Shown here piece by piece: positions 10,863 to 23,228 of a stretch of 64,000 nucleotides of DNA. Source of the DNA: Ctenosaura bakeri. Taxonomy: Eukaryota > Chordata > Lepidosauria > Squamata > Iguanidae. A program made the translations under genes and the position numbers. The number at the start of each line of letters is the position of its first letter. Within the stretch, counting starts at the first letter, position 1. The stretch covers positions 248,001 to 312,000 of the forward strand of contig CAOLHI010001137.1 in assembly GCA_948474755.1 (NCBI GenBank). Direction: 5' to 3'. The notes below the pieces were generated by a model. The model did no database searches, was not told where the DNA came from, and worked only from the letters and a program-made list of their open reading frames with translations.

Positions 10863-12583
10863 AGTCCCTGCTGATCAAAGAGTCTCTGAGTTTCCACCCT
10901 GCAAGCCCTGGCTGCCCTATACTAGTGTACATAAGACAGCTGGATGAAAAGTTGGCTTTTTCTTATTCTGGCTTAGGCGAAATGAATATGCAAGCTTTCT
11001 TTCTTCCCGAGCCAGAAAAACCCAACAGCTCTGCTCTCTCTGCCTCTCTCTTGCTCACTCTCTTTGCCTGTAGTGAGGGAGGAAATCCAGTGGTGTCTGC
11101 TAATTAAGTCTCCAAAGAAAATCTTTGCTTTGGCAAGTTCCCTATTTGAAATTCACACTCCTGTGCTGACATCTTTGGAACGGCACTCCCAGGTCCCCAA
11201 ATGCCTTTTTCTTTTCTTTTCCCACTCCCTTGCATCTCCCCACCCTCCCCTGCTTACTGCTAGAGTGCTGAACAAACATCGCCAGGTGTTAATGTAATGC
11301 AATATAGCAGAGCATATTCCTTTTTGCACAGGGAATTACCAGGACCGGTGGTGAACATTAAAATGCTGTTAGACATTTCTTTCCAAGGCAGGTTGGTCTG
11401 TGTTGAGGTAGCACTGCTTTACTTGTTGTTGACCCAAGTTCTACGGCAGGCTTGAGCACCTCTTGACCCAGAACTTGAAAAAGTCAGCTTTTGTACTACA
11501 ATCCCTAGTATCCCCTTGCTAGGATACTTTGGGGGTTATCATCTTGGTGGACAGAAGACCTTATCATGGTTGATCCAAGTTCAATGGACTTCAAGTCAAC
11601 TTTGACTTATAGTGACCTATAAACGAGAGGTCTATGAGTCACCCTATACTTAACTGGTCTTCCAGATTAGGGATGTATCTTCCCTGATTGAATCTATCCT
11701 TCTGTAATGTGGTCTTCCTCTCTTCCAATGCTTCTTTCTGGCAACTCCACTTCTGTGATGTTCAAGGGCCTGACCCTATAATATCACAAAAGACCCACCC
11801 CTTGGCCTATGCTAGTTGTGAAACCCCAAGGAACGAGATGTTTACTGTGCTGGCAATGCTAAATATCTCCTCCCCCCAAACTCCCTAGCTGGTATGGTCA
11901 GTTGCCATGCTAGGTAGGGGATTCTGAGAGCTGTAGTTCAAAAAAAGTAACTTGTCCAAGCTCTGGCTAAGACAGTTTCAAAGTTTCCAGCCTCTTAATA
12001 TCTCTGGTCTCTTTGTGCAGTTAGCAAAAACATCCTCATTATAAAAGTAACTTTTGAACCCACTCTTAGAACAGTGAAGAATGGACACCGTTTTTTGGGA
12101 ATGTAGCAGTCTGTTCTATGAGGGGATAAAAGCACGAATTAGTATTCAGAAGCAATCCATTCAGACAGGGATCTTTTTAAAAAGTTTACTCGAGATCCAG
12201 GAAATACAGTATCTCATTAACATACCGAGGCTGTGTATTGCCATATTATATCACTAGTTTCTGTTGCCTTACAGAGAGCAGAAGAAATAAACTACTCAAG
12301 ACAGAATAGGAAATTTACCAGACATCAAAGACTAAGGAAGAATAGGGAGGAAGACCTGTGCCGACTGGAATGAAGTAGGTTTCAGGCTGGATTTAAAATT
12401 CAAGCTAGTGTAGAAACCCACAAGTTGACTCCTCTTCCTCCTCTTTCTCTTCTTCAAGGCATGCAGTTTGTGGAAGGAGGATGCTAATTTGTCTGGAACA
12501 GCAAAGAGGGCATTGCACCCTTTTTTCTCTATGGCCTTCTCCCTGAAAGTTGCAGTTTTTGCTACTTCTACTCACACCACTCT
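10863..12583. other. unassigned stretch
   Basis: No gene recognised. The segment at about 11585-11650 resembles a degraded SINE ('CAAGTCAACTTTGACTTATAG'). Confidence 0.35.
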
Positions 12584-12744
12584 GGCAATTTCTGCACAAG
12601 CCTGTTATAGAGCGATGATTTCACTTTCAACATCCTCTGGAATCCTGGGGTTTGCCGGCCCCTCCCAAAACTACAAACCCCAGGATTCCAGAGGATGTTG
12701 AAAGTGGAATCATCGCGCTATAACAGGCTAGTGCGGAAATGGCC
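12584..12744. mobile_element. MITE-A copy, nearly perfect palindrome
   Basis: GGCAATTTCTGCAC to GTGCGGAAATGGCC. Each half carries the phrase 'AACATCCTCTGGAATCCTGG' or its complement, so a stem of about 70 bp with few mismatches can form. Low divergence between the arms suggests a young copy. Confidence 0.85.
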
Positions 12745-14474
12745 TCCATTTCAGGAAGGAAGGAAGATACCAGGTCCTATATCCATTTGTTATTTTCAAC
12801 TACAGCAGATGCTTCACATAGGTATATTCCATTGATTTAATGGGTTTACTCTTTGAGGAGAGACTAGCAATTGAGCTTTTGCCAGTGCTACCCTCATTCT
12901 GTTTTGTGATTTAGGAGAGGAAAAAAAGTCTTACGTACAAGGAAAGCAGTCACAAATAATGGTGTGGATTAAATTTTTGGAGGTAGATGACAAAAGTTAT
13001 TGTGAGTATTTGAAGGTGATCAATTGATTCCTGTAGGCAGGAATGAATATTTTTTCCACTTTTCTTCCCATTGTACAAAAATTCCTGTGGTACTTTTGTT
13101 TTTTTAAACAACACCTCCTTGGAGTTTTGTTTTGTTTGTTTTGTTTTTGTTTGAGATTTTCTGTGCAGATGCATTCTGTTCTGTACAGAAAATCATGCTT
13201 GCTATGCAGAAAATGCTGTTTTCTTAATGTATGTCGCATATGACTTTGGTTTTTGTTTCTTAAAAATAAACCCTGAACTGTGAAGTTTCTCACCCCTCCA
13301 AGCTTCTCCATTTGACCCATTCCTGACCCTTGGTGAACTCATTTTTCATTACTTGTTTGAATATTTTTGATTACACTTTATATATCAAGAAGGTGATGCT
13401 ATTGTTTTGGGGATGATGTTGCTGTAAACATAGAATTACCTGCCCCGCTGCTTCCTTTTTTTCTACCTGACCAATCAGCATATATAAATATATAGCAATA
13501 ACATGAAAGTTCACAATTACCTTTATCAGAATATGAATATGTCTCCATAATGGCTCCAAGGTGTGACAAATTGCATGCCATTTTGCCCTGAATGTTTCCT
13601 CTAGCTCCGAGGAGAGATTCTTCACAGGCCCAATCAGTGTTCAAGGAGGTTTGCAAGTATGTGAACAAAAGCACTTCGATGTTCGCTGCTGAGTCTCAAT
13701 GAATCAATTGCTGTGACACTACAAAACCAGCTGCCTGACTTATAGTGTGCTTCTTAATGAAACTCTGATTGCTGGATGAACTGTGTGATTAGAATCCCTG
13801 ACCATGCAGCCTTTTGTTTGGTAACTTCTTTGTGTGACTCAGTTCTCTTGATTATTTTTTTTCCTAACACTTGATGTGGTTTCCTTCGATCAAAACCTTC
13901 TGTTGTTCTTGTTCTGTTTATTTGATTATTTGAGGGAAGTGCTAAAATATGAATGGTTCAATGCCATGCCTAGTTCTGGAAAGTTCCCCTCCCGGGGGCA
14001 ATGTGATAAGCTCCACCTCCTCCTCCTCCTCCTCCATTATTCAGTTCTTACATCCCTTTTCTCCAAAACTGGGACTCACGGGGCTTTCAAAAATTAAACC
14101 AATGAAGACAAGAGCACATATAAGACAGGAATAAAAAAGTGCCAAAATGCATTGTTTAAAAATGTGATTGAAATGTTTCTATACCTGAAATCATTTTAAA
14201 CAAATCCATTAAAAAGGCAAGCCATAAAAATCAATAGAACAGCATACCATCAAAAACCCTTGCAGTCTGTTCCGCATAACTGGTAGGGAATAGGAAAAAT
14301 TTCACTTACAGAATATTATTTTCTGTGCAGACAAGGCTGTTTTCTGTGTGGGAAAGGCTGTTTTCTACACAGAAGAACCATGGGTGAATTTTTCAGAGAA
14401 TATGTCCCATATCACAGGCAGTCTTTCAAAAAGGCACAGTTTTCAAAGAGTTTTTCACAGGAGGAAGAGAGTTC
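12745..14474. other. unassigned stretch
   Basis: No gene recognised. Contains a short CTC repeat at about 14015-14034. The ORFs lack family motifs. Confidence 0.35.
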
Positions 14475-14706
14475 CAGGGGGCCCTTGGTATCCACTAGGG
14501 TTTGATTTCAGGACCTCTGGTGGATACAAAAATTAATGGATGCTCAAGGCCCATTATGTACAATGGTGTATTAAAATGTCATCTCTTATATAAGATGGCA
14601 AAATCAAGGTTTGCTTTTTGGAATTTATTTATTTATTTGGAATATTTTCACATTATAGTTGGTTGAATCCAAGGGTACACAAACCATAGATATGAAGCAC
14701 CAACTG
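14475..14706 (-). mobile_element. Tigger/MER2-like non-autonomous DNA transposon
   Basis: The right end in complement reads CAGTTGGTGCTTCATATC and is followed by TA. The left end starts CAGGGGGCCCTTGGTATCC. The inner 'GGATACAAAAATTAATGGATG' and 'GGTTGAATCCAAGGGTACAC' blocks resemble the MER2 type of Tigger elements (recalled family pattern, not searched). Confidence 0.6.
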
Positions 14707-15884
14707 TACCAAAATTACTGATTGCATCTTTTGAGAAGAAAATGAGTGAAGAATTGCATCTTACTTCTGAGTAAATCAATCAGGAACTGAGCTACACATC
14801 TCCTTAAACCTAACCTCCTTGCCCTGAAAAAAAAGCTATTATAAACCTGTCCTAAGACTACTAGGGAAATTTGTAGTGTACGAAACAACATTCTCCAAAT
14901 GTTTCTTCTTGTGAATTTGACTGGAGTACTTTCATCAGCAATTCAACTCAGTATAAAACAGAAGAAAACCTAAAACATAAAAGCACCAGAGGGGAGGATT
15001 AAAAAAAGAAAAAGAAGAAGGGAATTAGAACTGAAAAGCATGAGTCCTCATCTCTGCTCCTGTCCCCTAATGAATACCCTCTTTCAATGCACACTGAAAA
15101 CAAAAAAACAAGGAGAAACCAGAACACATTCTTGCAAATGATTCTGCACCAGCACGCATGCAGCTGTCCGTGGCCTGCCCCATCTCCAGCTGGTTTTTCC
15201 AGAAGCCAGATTATTAGAGCAGTTGCTGAAAAGAATATTTTCATTCAACATTTATTTTAACTCAGTGGGAAAGAGTCTCAGCGGAAGCTGTGTTAGGGTT
15301 ATTTAGGAAATGCATGCCTGGGCTACATTTGACTTTTGTGTGATGTTCTCACAGGTTCCCACTAAATCATGACAGTATGATATCAGTGGGACCTGCAACA
15401 ATGTGATGCTGAATAGCACTGGTATGTTTGTCTAAGTGTCTTTTACCTAGGTCAAGAAACAATTGGAGGAACAATTGTAGCACCAAAGATGTCTTTCTTA
15501 CTTCTCTTTGTCAGTGATAGCTCCAAAGAATATGGTTTTCTATGAGCCTTCAAGAAAATGGGCAAACCAAACCAAAAGTCTTCTCTATTACCTCCAAGAC
15601 TAGGTAAGACAGAGGGAAGACAGAAAGAAGCAACCTGACTTCACTCAGTTCAGGAATGCTCTATACCATGTTGGCTCTCTGTTCCACAACATAGTCCTTG
15701 AGATATTTGAGGAACTGTGGAAGTTCTGGAAACTAATTTTCATTAACTGGACCTTCTGAAGGCCATCCCTGGATGAACTTAAAACAAAGAAAAAATCATA
15801 ACCAAAGCAGCTTTCAATGCACTTCTAGCCTCTTTATACCAGTTTATCTTTCCGTCTCTTGCTTTCTAGTGGTTTTATATATCT
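14707..15884. other. unassigned stretch
   Basis: No gene or repeat family recognised. Confidence 0.35.
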
Positions 15885-16208
15885 TTCAACATTTCACAGA
15901 TGAAAATGAGGATACAAATGGCCAAGGAACATCAAAGTGCGGTCAAGTTGGCAAAAGTTGTTGTTGGGGAAGAACAGACAAGCTGGAAGAGGTTGCAGCA
16001 ATTTGTTTTTGGCTGAGGCTACTGGAAAGGCCAGGGTTTTGCTTCCTCCTCTTCTCTCCTCACAGCTGTGTTAGCTGAACTCAGTTTGCAGCAACTGAAA
16101 TAAGCTGAGGACAAAGGGAGAAAGTGGAACAAGAAGAGCAAATCAGCTGAAAAAGTGGGATTACAGAGGGATTGTGCCTGCCAAATTGGGACTGTTGGAG
16201 GGTATACT
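15885..16208 (+). repeat. unclassified dispersed repeat R3
   Basis: Co-linear with 7880-8220. Starts 'CAACATTTCACAGATG' and ends 'CCAAATTGGGACTGTTGGAGGG'. Gives the best view of the family's right end. Confidence 0.6.
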
Positions 16209-16774
16209 TTTTTAGTGGTGGGTCCAAAACCCCAATACCACAGACCAGCACCTCTGGAAGCTTCCAGGAATGGGAAAACATGGAGGGGGTGAAATTATTT
16301 TTAAAACTGAAGGTCTTTGAGCCAACGGGGGTGCAGGCCACAAGCAAAGGCCTTGTGATTCACAGGCTACACTTTTCTCTTTCCTCGCCTACTCTTATCA
16401 CACAGGTTTGTAACCTGTTGTCAGTGAATGGTCTTTAGGGGCTCTACAAACATAGCACCAAAATATTTTTTTTTTTCCTTCTTCCATTTTTGTTCCTGCT
16501 GCTTTGAAAATTGCTCTTAAGTGCTTTTTTTTGGAAGAGGAAGCCCAAGGAGATTAAGGACCTCCATACTGAGTTGACATCTGGCCCATTCTTATAGTCC
16601 TCTTCCAGCTCTCTCAAGTAGCATATTAAGTAACTCTTTTCTTAGATGGAGTTCCTACAGGAAAGCCCATTGTTTCTCCCAAGGAAATTTTATCTACTTA
16701 ACCTTAAGTTCACATGGTACATTACTGCATTGTCTAGATGCCAGCAAATAGGATTTTATTTATTTGTTTATATA
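16209..16774. other. unassigned stretch
   Basis: No gene or repeat family recognised. Confidence 0.35.
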
Positions 16775-16993
16775 TTGTTATTGCTATGTGTCTGCAAATC
16801 AATGCTGACTTATGGACACCCTATCCTCAGTGTATGTGTGTGTGTTTTGACCAGATTTATTCAGAGGAGGCTTAGCATTGCCTTTCTGTGGGGTTCAGAG
16901 AGTGTGACTCACCCAAAGTAACCTGATGTTTTCCATAGCTGAGCAAAGATTCAGACCCTTGTTAGTCAGAGTCTATCTTAGCAGTAACTGTGT
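16775..16993 (-). mobile_element. tRNA-derived SINE, antisense
   Basis: Same layout as 1480-1690 and 20978-21160: 'GACTTATGGACACCCTA', 'AGAGAGTGTGACTCACCCAAAG' in shorter form, and a B-box-like 'GATTCAGACCC' in complement. Contains a small TG run inserted in the middle. Confidence 0.65.
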
Positions 16994-17311
16994 TGGCTTC
17001 ATATCTGTAAAATCCACTTCCATGGACATTATCAGTTTTCCACCTCCAATGCCCGATCTTCTCCTTGCTTTCCCCTCCCTGTGAACGGGTGTCTGTTTGT
17101 GCACACATTTTAAGTTGTAGGTCGGCATTGCATTAAAGCTATTGATAAACAAGAACATATATATATATATGGGAAGGAAAGCAAGGTCTGCAAACTTAAG
17201 CTCTATGGGGAACAATGGAAGAAGCTGGGTGTGCTTTGCCTGGAAGAGTGAAGCTTGAAAGGGGGATATGAGAACTGTCTCCAAATACCTGAATGACTAT
17301 GTTGTGGAACA

Positions 17312-17680
17312 AAAAGCCAACATGGTGTAGAGCATTGGTTCCCAAACCTTGATTCTCCAGGTATTTTGGGCTTCGTCTCCCAGAACTCCTGACTGCTGGC
17401 TAAGCCAGCTAGGGTTTCTGGGAACTAAAGTCCAAAAACCTTGAGGACCAACATTTGGGAATGAGTGGTATAGATGTAAGAGAGGTAGAGTAGGACTCAG
17501 AGCAACCAGAGTTCAAATCCCCACTCAGCCATGAGTACCCGCTGGGTGACCTTGAGTGAATCAGCCTTAGAGGGATGTGATGGTCTACCTCTTCTGAATA
17601 AATCTTGCCATGAAAACCCTGTGATAGGTCACCATAAGTCAGAGTTGACTTGAAGGCAATGAGAACACCAGTTATATGGG
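17312..17680 (+). mobile_element. tRNA-derived SINE nested in CR1
   Basis: Head 'CCAACATGGTGTAG', B-box-like 'GAGTTCAAATCCCC', then 'CCATGAAAACCCTGTGATAGG' shortened tail and 'CATAAGTCAGAGTTGACTTG'. It is itself split by the palindromic element at 17325-17461. Confidence 0.65.
17325..17461. mobile_element. hAT-like palindromic MITE nested in a SINE
   Basis: 'GGTTCCCAAACC' and its inverted 'ACATTTGGGAATG', with 'GTCTCCCAGAACTCC' opposite 'GGTTTCTGGGAACTAAAGTCC', form the hairpin typical of small hAT elements in amniotes. Flanks TGGTGTAG and TGGTATAG (7 of 8 identical) fit an 8-bp duplication. The ends are uncertain by a few bases. Confidence 0.65.
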
Positions 17681-17787
17681 AAATGGAGCAAGCCTACTGC
17701 TTCAGATGACAACATCTGAACTGATGGATTCAAATTTCAAGACAGGAGATTCCATGTAAATGTTAGGAAGTATACAGGAACTGATTG

Positions 17788-18268
17788 TCTCAGAGTATCT
17801 TGTGCCAGCAGCCAGCCAAGTTCACATCTCTCCAGTAGAATCTTTAGCAGCAGCCACAGACAAGATTTACAACAGTTTGTCTTCATTTACCATTTGTTGT
17901 TTCAGCAGTCCAAGTCAGTAATAAATTCTGAGTGTCAATCCAAAGCAAAATCAGCACACAAAGCGAGGGTCAAGGTTTCCAGGAACACAAGTCAGGGTTT
18001 TGAATGGAGCATGCATTGCTTCCATTGATAACACAAGCTGTCTGCAACAGTTTTCTCCCCATCCCATCCCCTCTATTTATGAGCTGACAGCGTTCTCCAG
18101 CTGTTTGCCTAATTAATGCATCTTCTCTGTATAAATGCTCTGAGTCTCATGGGCTCTTCCTTTTTCATCTATGCTGGCTGTCATAACGTCCCTACATTGT
18201 GGCTGTTGGAGAGGGTCCTGCTGTGTTTGCACTAGAGTCCTGGATCTGGGGCATGACATAAAGAATGT
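17788..18268. mobile_element. unidentified insert, possibly an LTR
   Basis: Interrupts the CR1 copy. It contains AATAAA near 17921 and 'CTCTATTTATGAG' near 18071 but no clear termini or duplication, so its class is open. Confidence 0.3.
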
Positions 18269-18424
18269 TGAGCTCTCTTTGGGATTGGACGGCCACCTCT
18301 CAGGTCTCCGTTGGTTGTGGATTTTCCACAGGGGATTGGACTAGATGGCCACTAGCATCCCTTTCAGTTCTGCAATTCTATGTTACCAGGCTATATGCCC
18401 CCACTCCACGATATGATTTAATTG

Positions 18425-19800
18425 GCAAATATGTTTTTCATTATAATTTTTATTAAATATAGAATACAACCAATTATAATTACAGATATCATTCTTGCTG
18501 TGGTTACAAAAAGGAGGAAAAGAAAAAGTAGTACAACTAAGGTTCTTTACATGCGTACATTTACATTATTTTCTTTCAACTCTGACGTATTCTATTATAC
18601 TATTTGTGTTATTATTTCCTTACTTTCCCATTTTAAAATCTTCAATGTAGCATTTAAACAAATAATAAAAGAAAGCAAAAATCATTTATGTTAACTTTCA
18701 TTCCCACCCTTCATTGAAAGAAACATTTTAGGAATCTTTTCTGTTAACTTACTTTCTATTAAATGACTCTCTTTTGATTACTCTGCACACTTCTCTCCAA
18801 TTCCTCACTTTGGTATCCTTTAGAGATCTTAATATTGTATTGTTTCCAATATTGTTCAGACTGTCCTTTACTACTACCTTACATAGATAATAAGATAGTA
18901 AACCCAAATGATCTCTAATCAATAATTAAATTTCCCCATATTTATTTGAGGAACTCTGTAACTTGTGACCATTCTTTCATTATCTTATCAGATTTCCCTT
19001 TTATTTTATGTGAGAGAAGATCTTTTTCTTTCATTTTGATGGTTTTTATTAACCACTGTTCATGAGTTGGAACTTCCTTCCTTTTCCAAAAACTGGCTAA
19101 AAGTATTCCTGCTGCTGTAATTAAACACAAAAGAACTCCAATATTTCTATTGAGATTCTATTACTTAAATCATATTCAATGAAAAGTTTTCAGGTACTAG
19201 TGGAATCTGACTTTTAAACATCTTATTTATTGAGTCATGTAGCTGAACCCCAAAATTTTTGATCTTAAGGCAACACCACCACATATGGAGGAATGTCCCT
19301 ATTTTTTCATGACATTTCCAACATTTGTTGCTATGTGCTTTATACATTTTATCTAATTTGGCTGGTGTAAGATACCATTTATGAAACATTTTTATATAAT
19401 TTTCATTTAGATCTTGTGATATTATAAACTTATTAGTCATTTTCCAGGATACTTCTCACTGTTCCAACTGAATCTCATGCCCAAGCATCATCATGCATGT
19501 TATCATGGTATCTTTTACTACTACTATTTCTAAATTGTAGTTCTAAAGTAGTCCATATAATTTTGACAAAATATAATTCGAGGGTGCAAAAATGATCTTT
19601 TCCAATTCATTCGGTATCATGTTGAAATAAAATCTTTCCAATTTTGAATCTATTTTGAATCTTTCATGAATTTCTCTATAGGGAAACCATTGAAAGTTAT
19701 AACCCATTTGTTTCAGTGACTGTCTTGATCTTAACTGTATGTTTCCCTGTTCATCCCATTCTAATAGTTAGTAGTTAATAGGCAAGGAATATAAATTATA
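18425..19800 (-). mobile_element. L1-like LINE, 3' part, antisense
   Basis: The minus strand gives ORF2 C-terminal zinc-knuckle-region signatures: 'MFHKWYLTPAKLDKMY', 'NKCWKCHEKIGTFLHMWW' and downstream 'EVPTHEQWLIK'. These are the Cys/His and 'HMWW' hallmarks of L1-clade ORF2 ends. Frames are broken by stops (19440-19165, then 19130-18942). The 3' end is the AT-rich stretch near 18425; the 5' part is absent. Confidence 0.8.
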
Positions 19801-19879
19801 TTCTGCTATGGCTGGGAAGCCCACTAGCAAAGAGGAACTGGCTGCACATGTGCATTGCAAAACTAGGTCACGGCAGGAC

Positions 19880-20515
19880 TTTAGGGCAGGAAAACTCCAG
19901 TGATAATGGATTTGCAGATATACCTCGACGACTTGACCTTTAAAAAAATAGCACCCAAAACTACTTCCACAGAATGACTGATTGTCTTCAACTCTATTCC
20001 TTTGTACACTAAAACTCTCCTTTTTGTCCCTTCACCTGTCCTGCCATTTAAGGAGCTATCACGATTCCCATCAGTCCTAATACTAAGGCCATTAGATTGT
20101 TCTGGACCCCGTTGTCTACCCTGCCAACCCCATTGTCTACTCTGCCAGAGAGCTATTAACGCTGTTCCCCTCAGGGCAGAAAAAGGGTATTTAAATCCTG
20201 GCTCTGAGCCAAATAGCTTGTGGTACTTTGGCAAACTGCCCATCACTCTGCTGCTCCAATTCCCATTCTGTCCCACTCTTGGACCCTACATCACTTTGTC
20301 TCTTCACTCTCACATTATCCTAAACTCTTGCCATCCAAACTTTTCCTCCCTCTTCCTTCAGCTAGCCTTGTGTGATTGCGAGACTGCTTGGTGTGCATGT
20401 GATTGCTAATTCTCCCAATAAAACCAATTTTCTTTGAATCTCCAGCTGGTGTTCCTACATTAGTACTGGTATACATAGGTATAAAAGATCCTGCTAGGTT
20501 ACCCCTCTGCCACAG
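19880..20515 (+). mobile_element. LTR-like sequence, related to the solo LTR family
   Basis: A 'GGGTATTTAAATCC' TATA-like box near 20187, 'CCCAATAAAACC' near 20416, and a U5-like phrase 'TATACATAGG..AAGATCCTGCTAGGTTACCC' match the order in the LTRs at 2255 and 29962. The ends and a duplication could not be found, so it is an older or truncated relative. Confidence 0.55.
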
Positions 20516-20977
20516 GCATCCTCTTTGAGCTTATATTCCCCACTCTTTACGGAAGCACTGGCATCACAGGTAAACCACTGAGTCACCCATGTTTTGGGGA
20601 AACAATGCTGCCCACTGATGGAACTGTGTTTAAACAGTGTCTTGCACACTTTTGAAATGTGCACATCTTCATATGCACACTTGTCAGACGTGTACAGGTT
20701 TTTTTCCTCCATTTTTCAGATGCATTAACTAGTAACTGTCAATGTGAGTGCAGTGGAGTGCAAACTACATCGAACTGCAAGAATCCAGAAACTGCATACC
20801 GAGACAAGAACCTTAAACCTTCAACTGAAAACAGATTCCTCACATGTCTCTACCAGTAATTCTTCTGGAGGAGATCAGGTTGAAGAAGGCTGTGGTAGAA
20901 TGTAACTCTCTCATATGCTACAGAAGTTAAGTTACTGCTGTTGTGCTTCTTATGATTTATTTGTATAGCACAATTGA

Positions 20978-21160
20978 TGTACATTGTTGTTGTTGTGTGC
21001 CTTCAAGTTGTTTCCAACTTATGAAGAACCGATGATGGGGATTTTTGGGGCTGAGAGTGTGTGACGTGCCCAAGGTAACCCAGTGGGTTTCCACAGCTGA
21101 GCAGGGAATCAAACCCTGGTTTCCAAGGTCATGGTTCAATGCTCAAACCACTACACTATG
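20978..21160 (-). mobile_element. tRNA-derived SINE, antisense
   Basis: TGT repeats, 'GTGTGCCTTCAAGTTGTTTC', 'GGGGCTGAGAGTGTGTGAC', 'GGGAATCAAACCCTGG' (complement of the B box). The same type follows at 21724. Confidence 0.75.
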
Positions 21161-21575
21161 TGTCTTAATGTACACTTATGCACAAGTTGTGTGCCTCAAC
21201 ATACAACATCTATATTTGTGAAATTCCAGAGAATATAAAAGCTCACAGAATATGAAGAGTTGTTTCCTGTTGTTGCTATTATTTTAAAGATTTTAATTAT
21301 GATTTTAATCTAGCTTCTGTGAATCTGCAAGCACTCTTTCTTTTGGGATTCTGTTCACCCTGTTTGATTTACTTTTAGTATTTTACATTTCATTCCTCCT
21401 TCTGCAGAAGCATAAAAGGGGAGGAGAATATTCAATATCTGTGCGTGCCTGGCATGCATAATTGGGGAGATTTTATGTGGGATGACAGAAAGATGAAACG
21501 TTCACATTACAGGTTTTGCAAACCGACACTCTTGAAAAAGTCATTATACAGGTTTACCTTAAGCCTTCTTTGCAC

Positions 21576-21576
<1 letters not shown>

Positions 21577-21638
<62 letters not shown>

Positions 21639-21662
21639 ATCTTTCTTTCTTTCTTTCTTTTT
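21577..21662. repeat. (CTTT)n microsatellite
   Basis: About 21 units with one A substitution at 21639. The 104-residue ORF over it, with Ser/Phe/Leu periodicity, is an artefact of the repeat. Confidence 0.98.
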
Positions 21663-21723
21663 AAAAATCAAGGGATCTAGGTTTGCATTATCCTCCAGAA
21701 TTCATTCTTTTGGGAAAATGCAT

Positions 21724-21885
21724 TTTTGTTGTTGTTGTGTGCCTTCAGATCATTTCTGACTTATGGCAACCCTAAAGTTAACTTATCACTTGGTTTTCTG
21801 GGGCTGAGAGTGTGTGATGTGCAATTGAACCCTGGTCTCTAAGGTTGTAGTCCAACACTCAAATCCATACCATGCTGGCTGCATA
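21724..21885 (-). mobile_element. tRNA-derived SINE, antisense, partly deleted
   Basis: TGTTGTTGTGTGCCTTCAG, 'GACTTATGGCAACCCTAAAG' and 'TTGAACCCTGGTCTC' are present. The part between the tail and the B box is shortened. Confidence 0.7.
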
Positions 21886-22074
21886 CTTCAGCCTAGATCC
21901 ACGTGTTAACTCCTAACTAGAGCAGATCCATTTAATTAGTGGAACTTACATAAATGTTGACTTGCCAGATTCCCTTTTGATTCATTGGGACTGGCTTCCT
22001 GGTAGTGTTTCATGCACATGTAAGTTTACTTACACCCATGATCATGGTTCTTTGGCCATTGCTTAATGTCTGTA

Positions 22075-22335
22075 TTCCATTCACAGGTGTGTAAACACAT
22101 GCCATGTGCATTCTTGGATAGTGAATTATTGCTTGTCATTGTGCCTTCAGAGTACCATTTAACGTGGATTGCAGAGAATCATTGAGCATCCCCCATCTCA
22201 CCAAGCAAGCATTCACAGAGAGGCAATTGGTTCTACAGTGTTTGTATTCAGCCAAAGAGTGGTATACCACAGTGACCACTTAACTATGTGAATGTCTATT
22301 TACATTATGTGAGCACAGTGTGGGATCTCAACCTG
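22075..22335. repeat. unclassified dispersed repeat R5
   Basis: 'GTGCATTCTTGGATAGTG' and 'GTGACCACTTAACTATGTGA' recur in related form at 36490-36715, 49010-49235, 55440-55650 and 63115-63380 (some inverted). The class is unknown. Confidence 0.45.
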
Positions 22336-22444
22336 AGTCTGCATTATCTGGGACTGATATTGGACTTAAATCCTTTCATATTGTGCATGCACACAGGCAC
22401 ACACATGCACACACTTATCTCTATCTATATTCTGTAGACATAGG

Positions 22445-22671
22445 GGCGCTTTCTCACTACACAGTTCTAGCACCGTGATTTCACTTCAGCTGCCGCTGTT
22501 CAATTCCTATGGAATTCTGGGGTTTGCAGTTTAGAAAGAAACATCTAGAATTCCCTGCCAGAGAGCTCTAGTGCTTCACCAAACTGCACACCCCAGGATT
22601 CCAAAGCATGCAGCCATGGTAGTTAAAGTGGAATCATAGTGCTATAACTGTGTCGTGTGAAAAAAAAAGCC
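22445..22671. mobile_element. MITE-A copy, long form
   Basis: GGCGCTTTCTCACTACAC start and 'GTGTGAAAAAAAAAGCC' end. Inner 'ATTCTGGGGTTTGCAG' faces 'CACACCCCAGGATTCC'. Older than most, with an A-tract in the right terminus. Confidence 0.75.
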
Positions 22672-23228
22672 TCTGGAGTATTTCTAGAAGATGTCTTTAT
22701 GGATCTCCAGTAGGAAAAGTTTCAAGGGTGAAAGCATATGCTAAGAGCATTTCTCTGAATAGTCCTATATGCTATCATGATTTTTACATTTTTAAATTAT
22801 AAAGGTACATTGTAGTTACCTCACTCACCCATCCCGCGCCACCCCTTGTCCCTATGTACAACACAGTTCAATGACCAGTCATCCTGTACACAGCAAAATC
22901 AGAGTTCATAGTCTGTTCTTCCACAGCTTTAAGTGAGATGATGGTGGATCTCGTGTACAAAGGTGATCTGTAGTATGGCTGATGGATGGGACCATAGTTC
23001 CATAAGTGTCCCTTGATATTTTCCCTCTGTTCAGCCAAGCATGAGAGGTTATTTTTTTTCCTGTCAAGGCATTCCACCAGCATCTATCTAACCATCTCCT
23101 AAAATAATTGATGAGGTGGTAGTTTGGGACTGGTAAGTTTCAGAGTATGAGCTTCTCCATTCTGCAGCATCTCAGATAGTTATGAGCAAAGCCCAACTTC
23201 TTTATAGCTTGTGTTCAGCTCAGACTTA
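22672..23228. other. unassigned stretch
   Basis: No gene or repeat family recognised. Confidence 0.35.

Larger units (their letters stand above)
17188..18390 (+). mobile_element. CR1 fragment split by three insertions
   Basis: CR1 pieces are seen at 17188-17306 (ORF2 C-terminal region, 'GGTGTGCTTTGCCTGGAAGAG'), 17682-17787 and about 18269-18390 (3' tail 'GGGGATTGGACTAGATGGCC' ending in 'GCAATTCTATG'). Read in order they make one copy. The interruptions are a SINE at about 17312-17680, a hAT-like MITE inside that SINE (17325-17461), and an unidentified insert at about 17788-18268. Confidence 0.75.

Noticed and set aside
20002..20409. 135-codon plus and 131-codon minus frames
   Set aside because: Both overlap an LTR-like sequence and each other; no recognisable domain.
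21445..21759. 104-codon Ser/Phe/Leu repeat frame
   Set aside because: Product of the (CTTT)n microsatellite.
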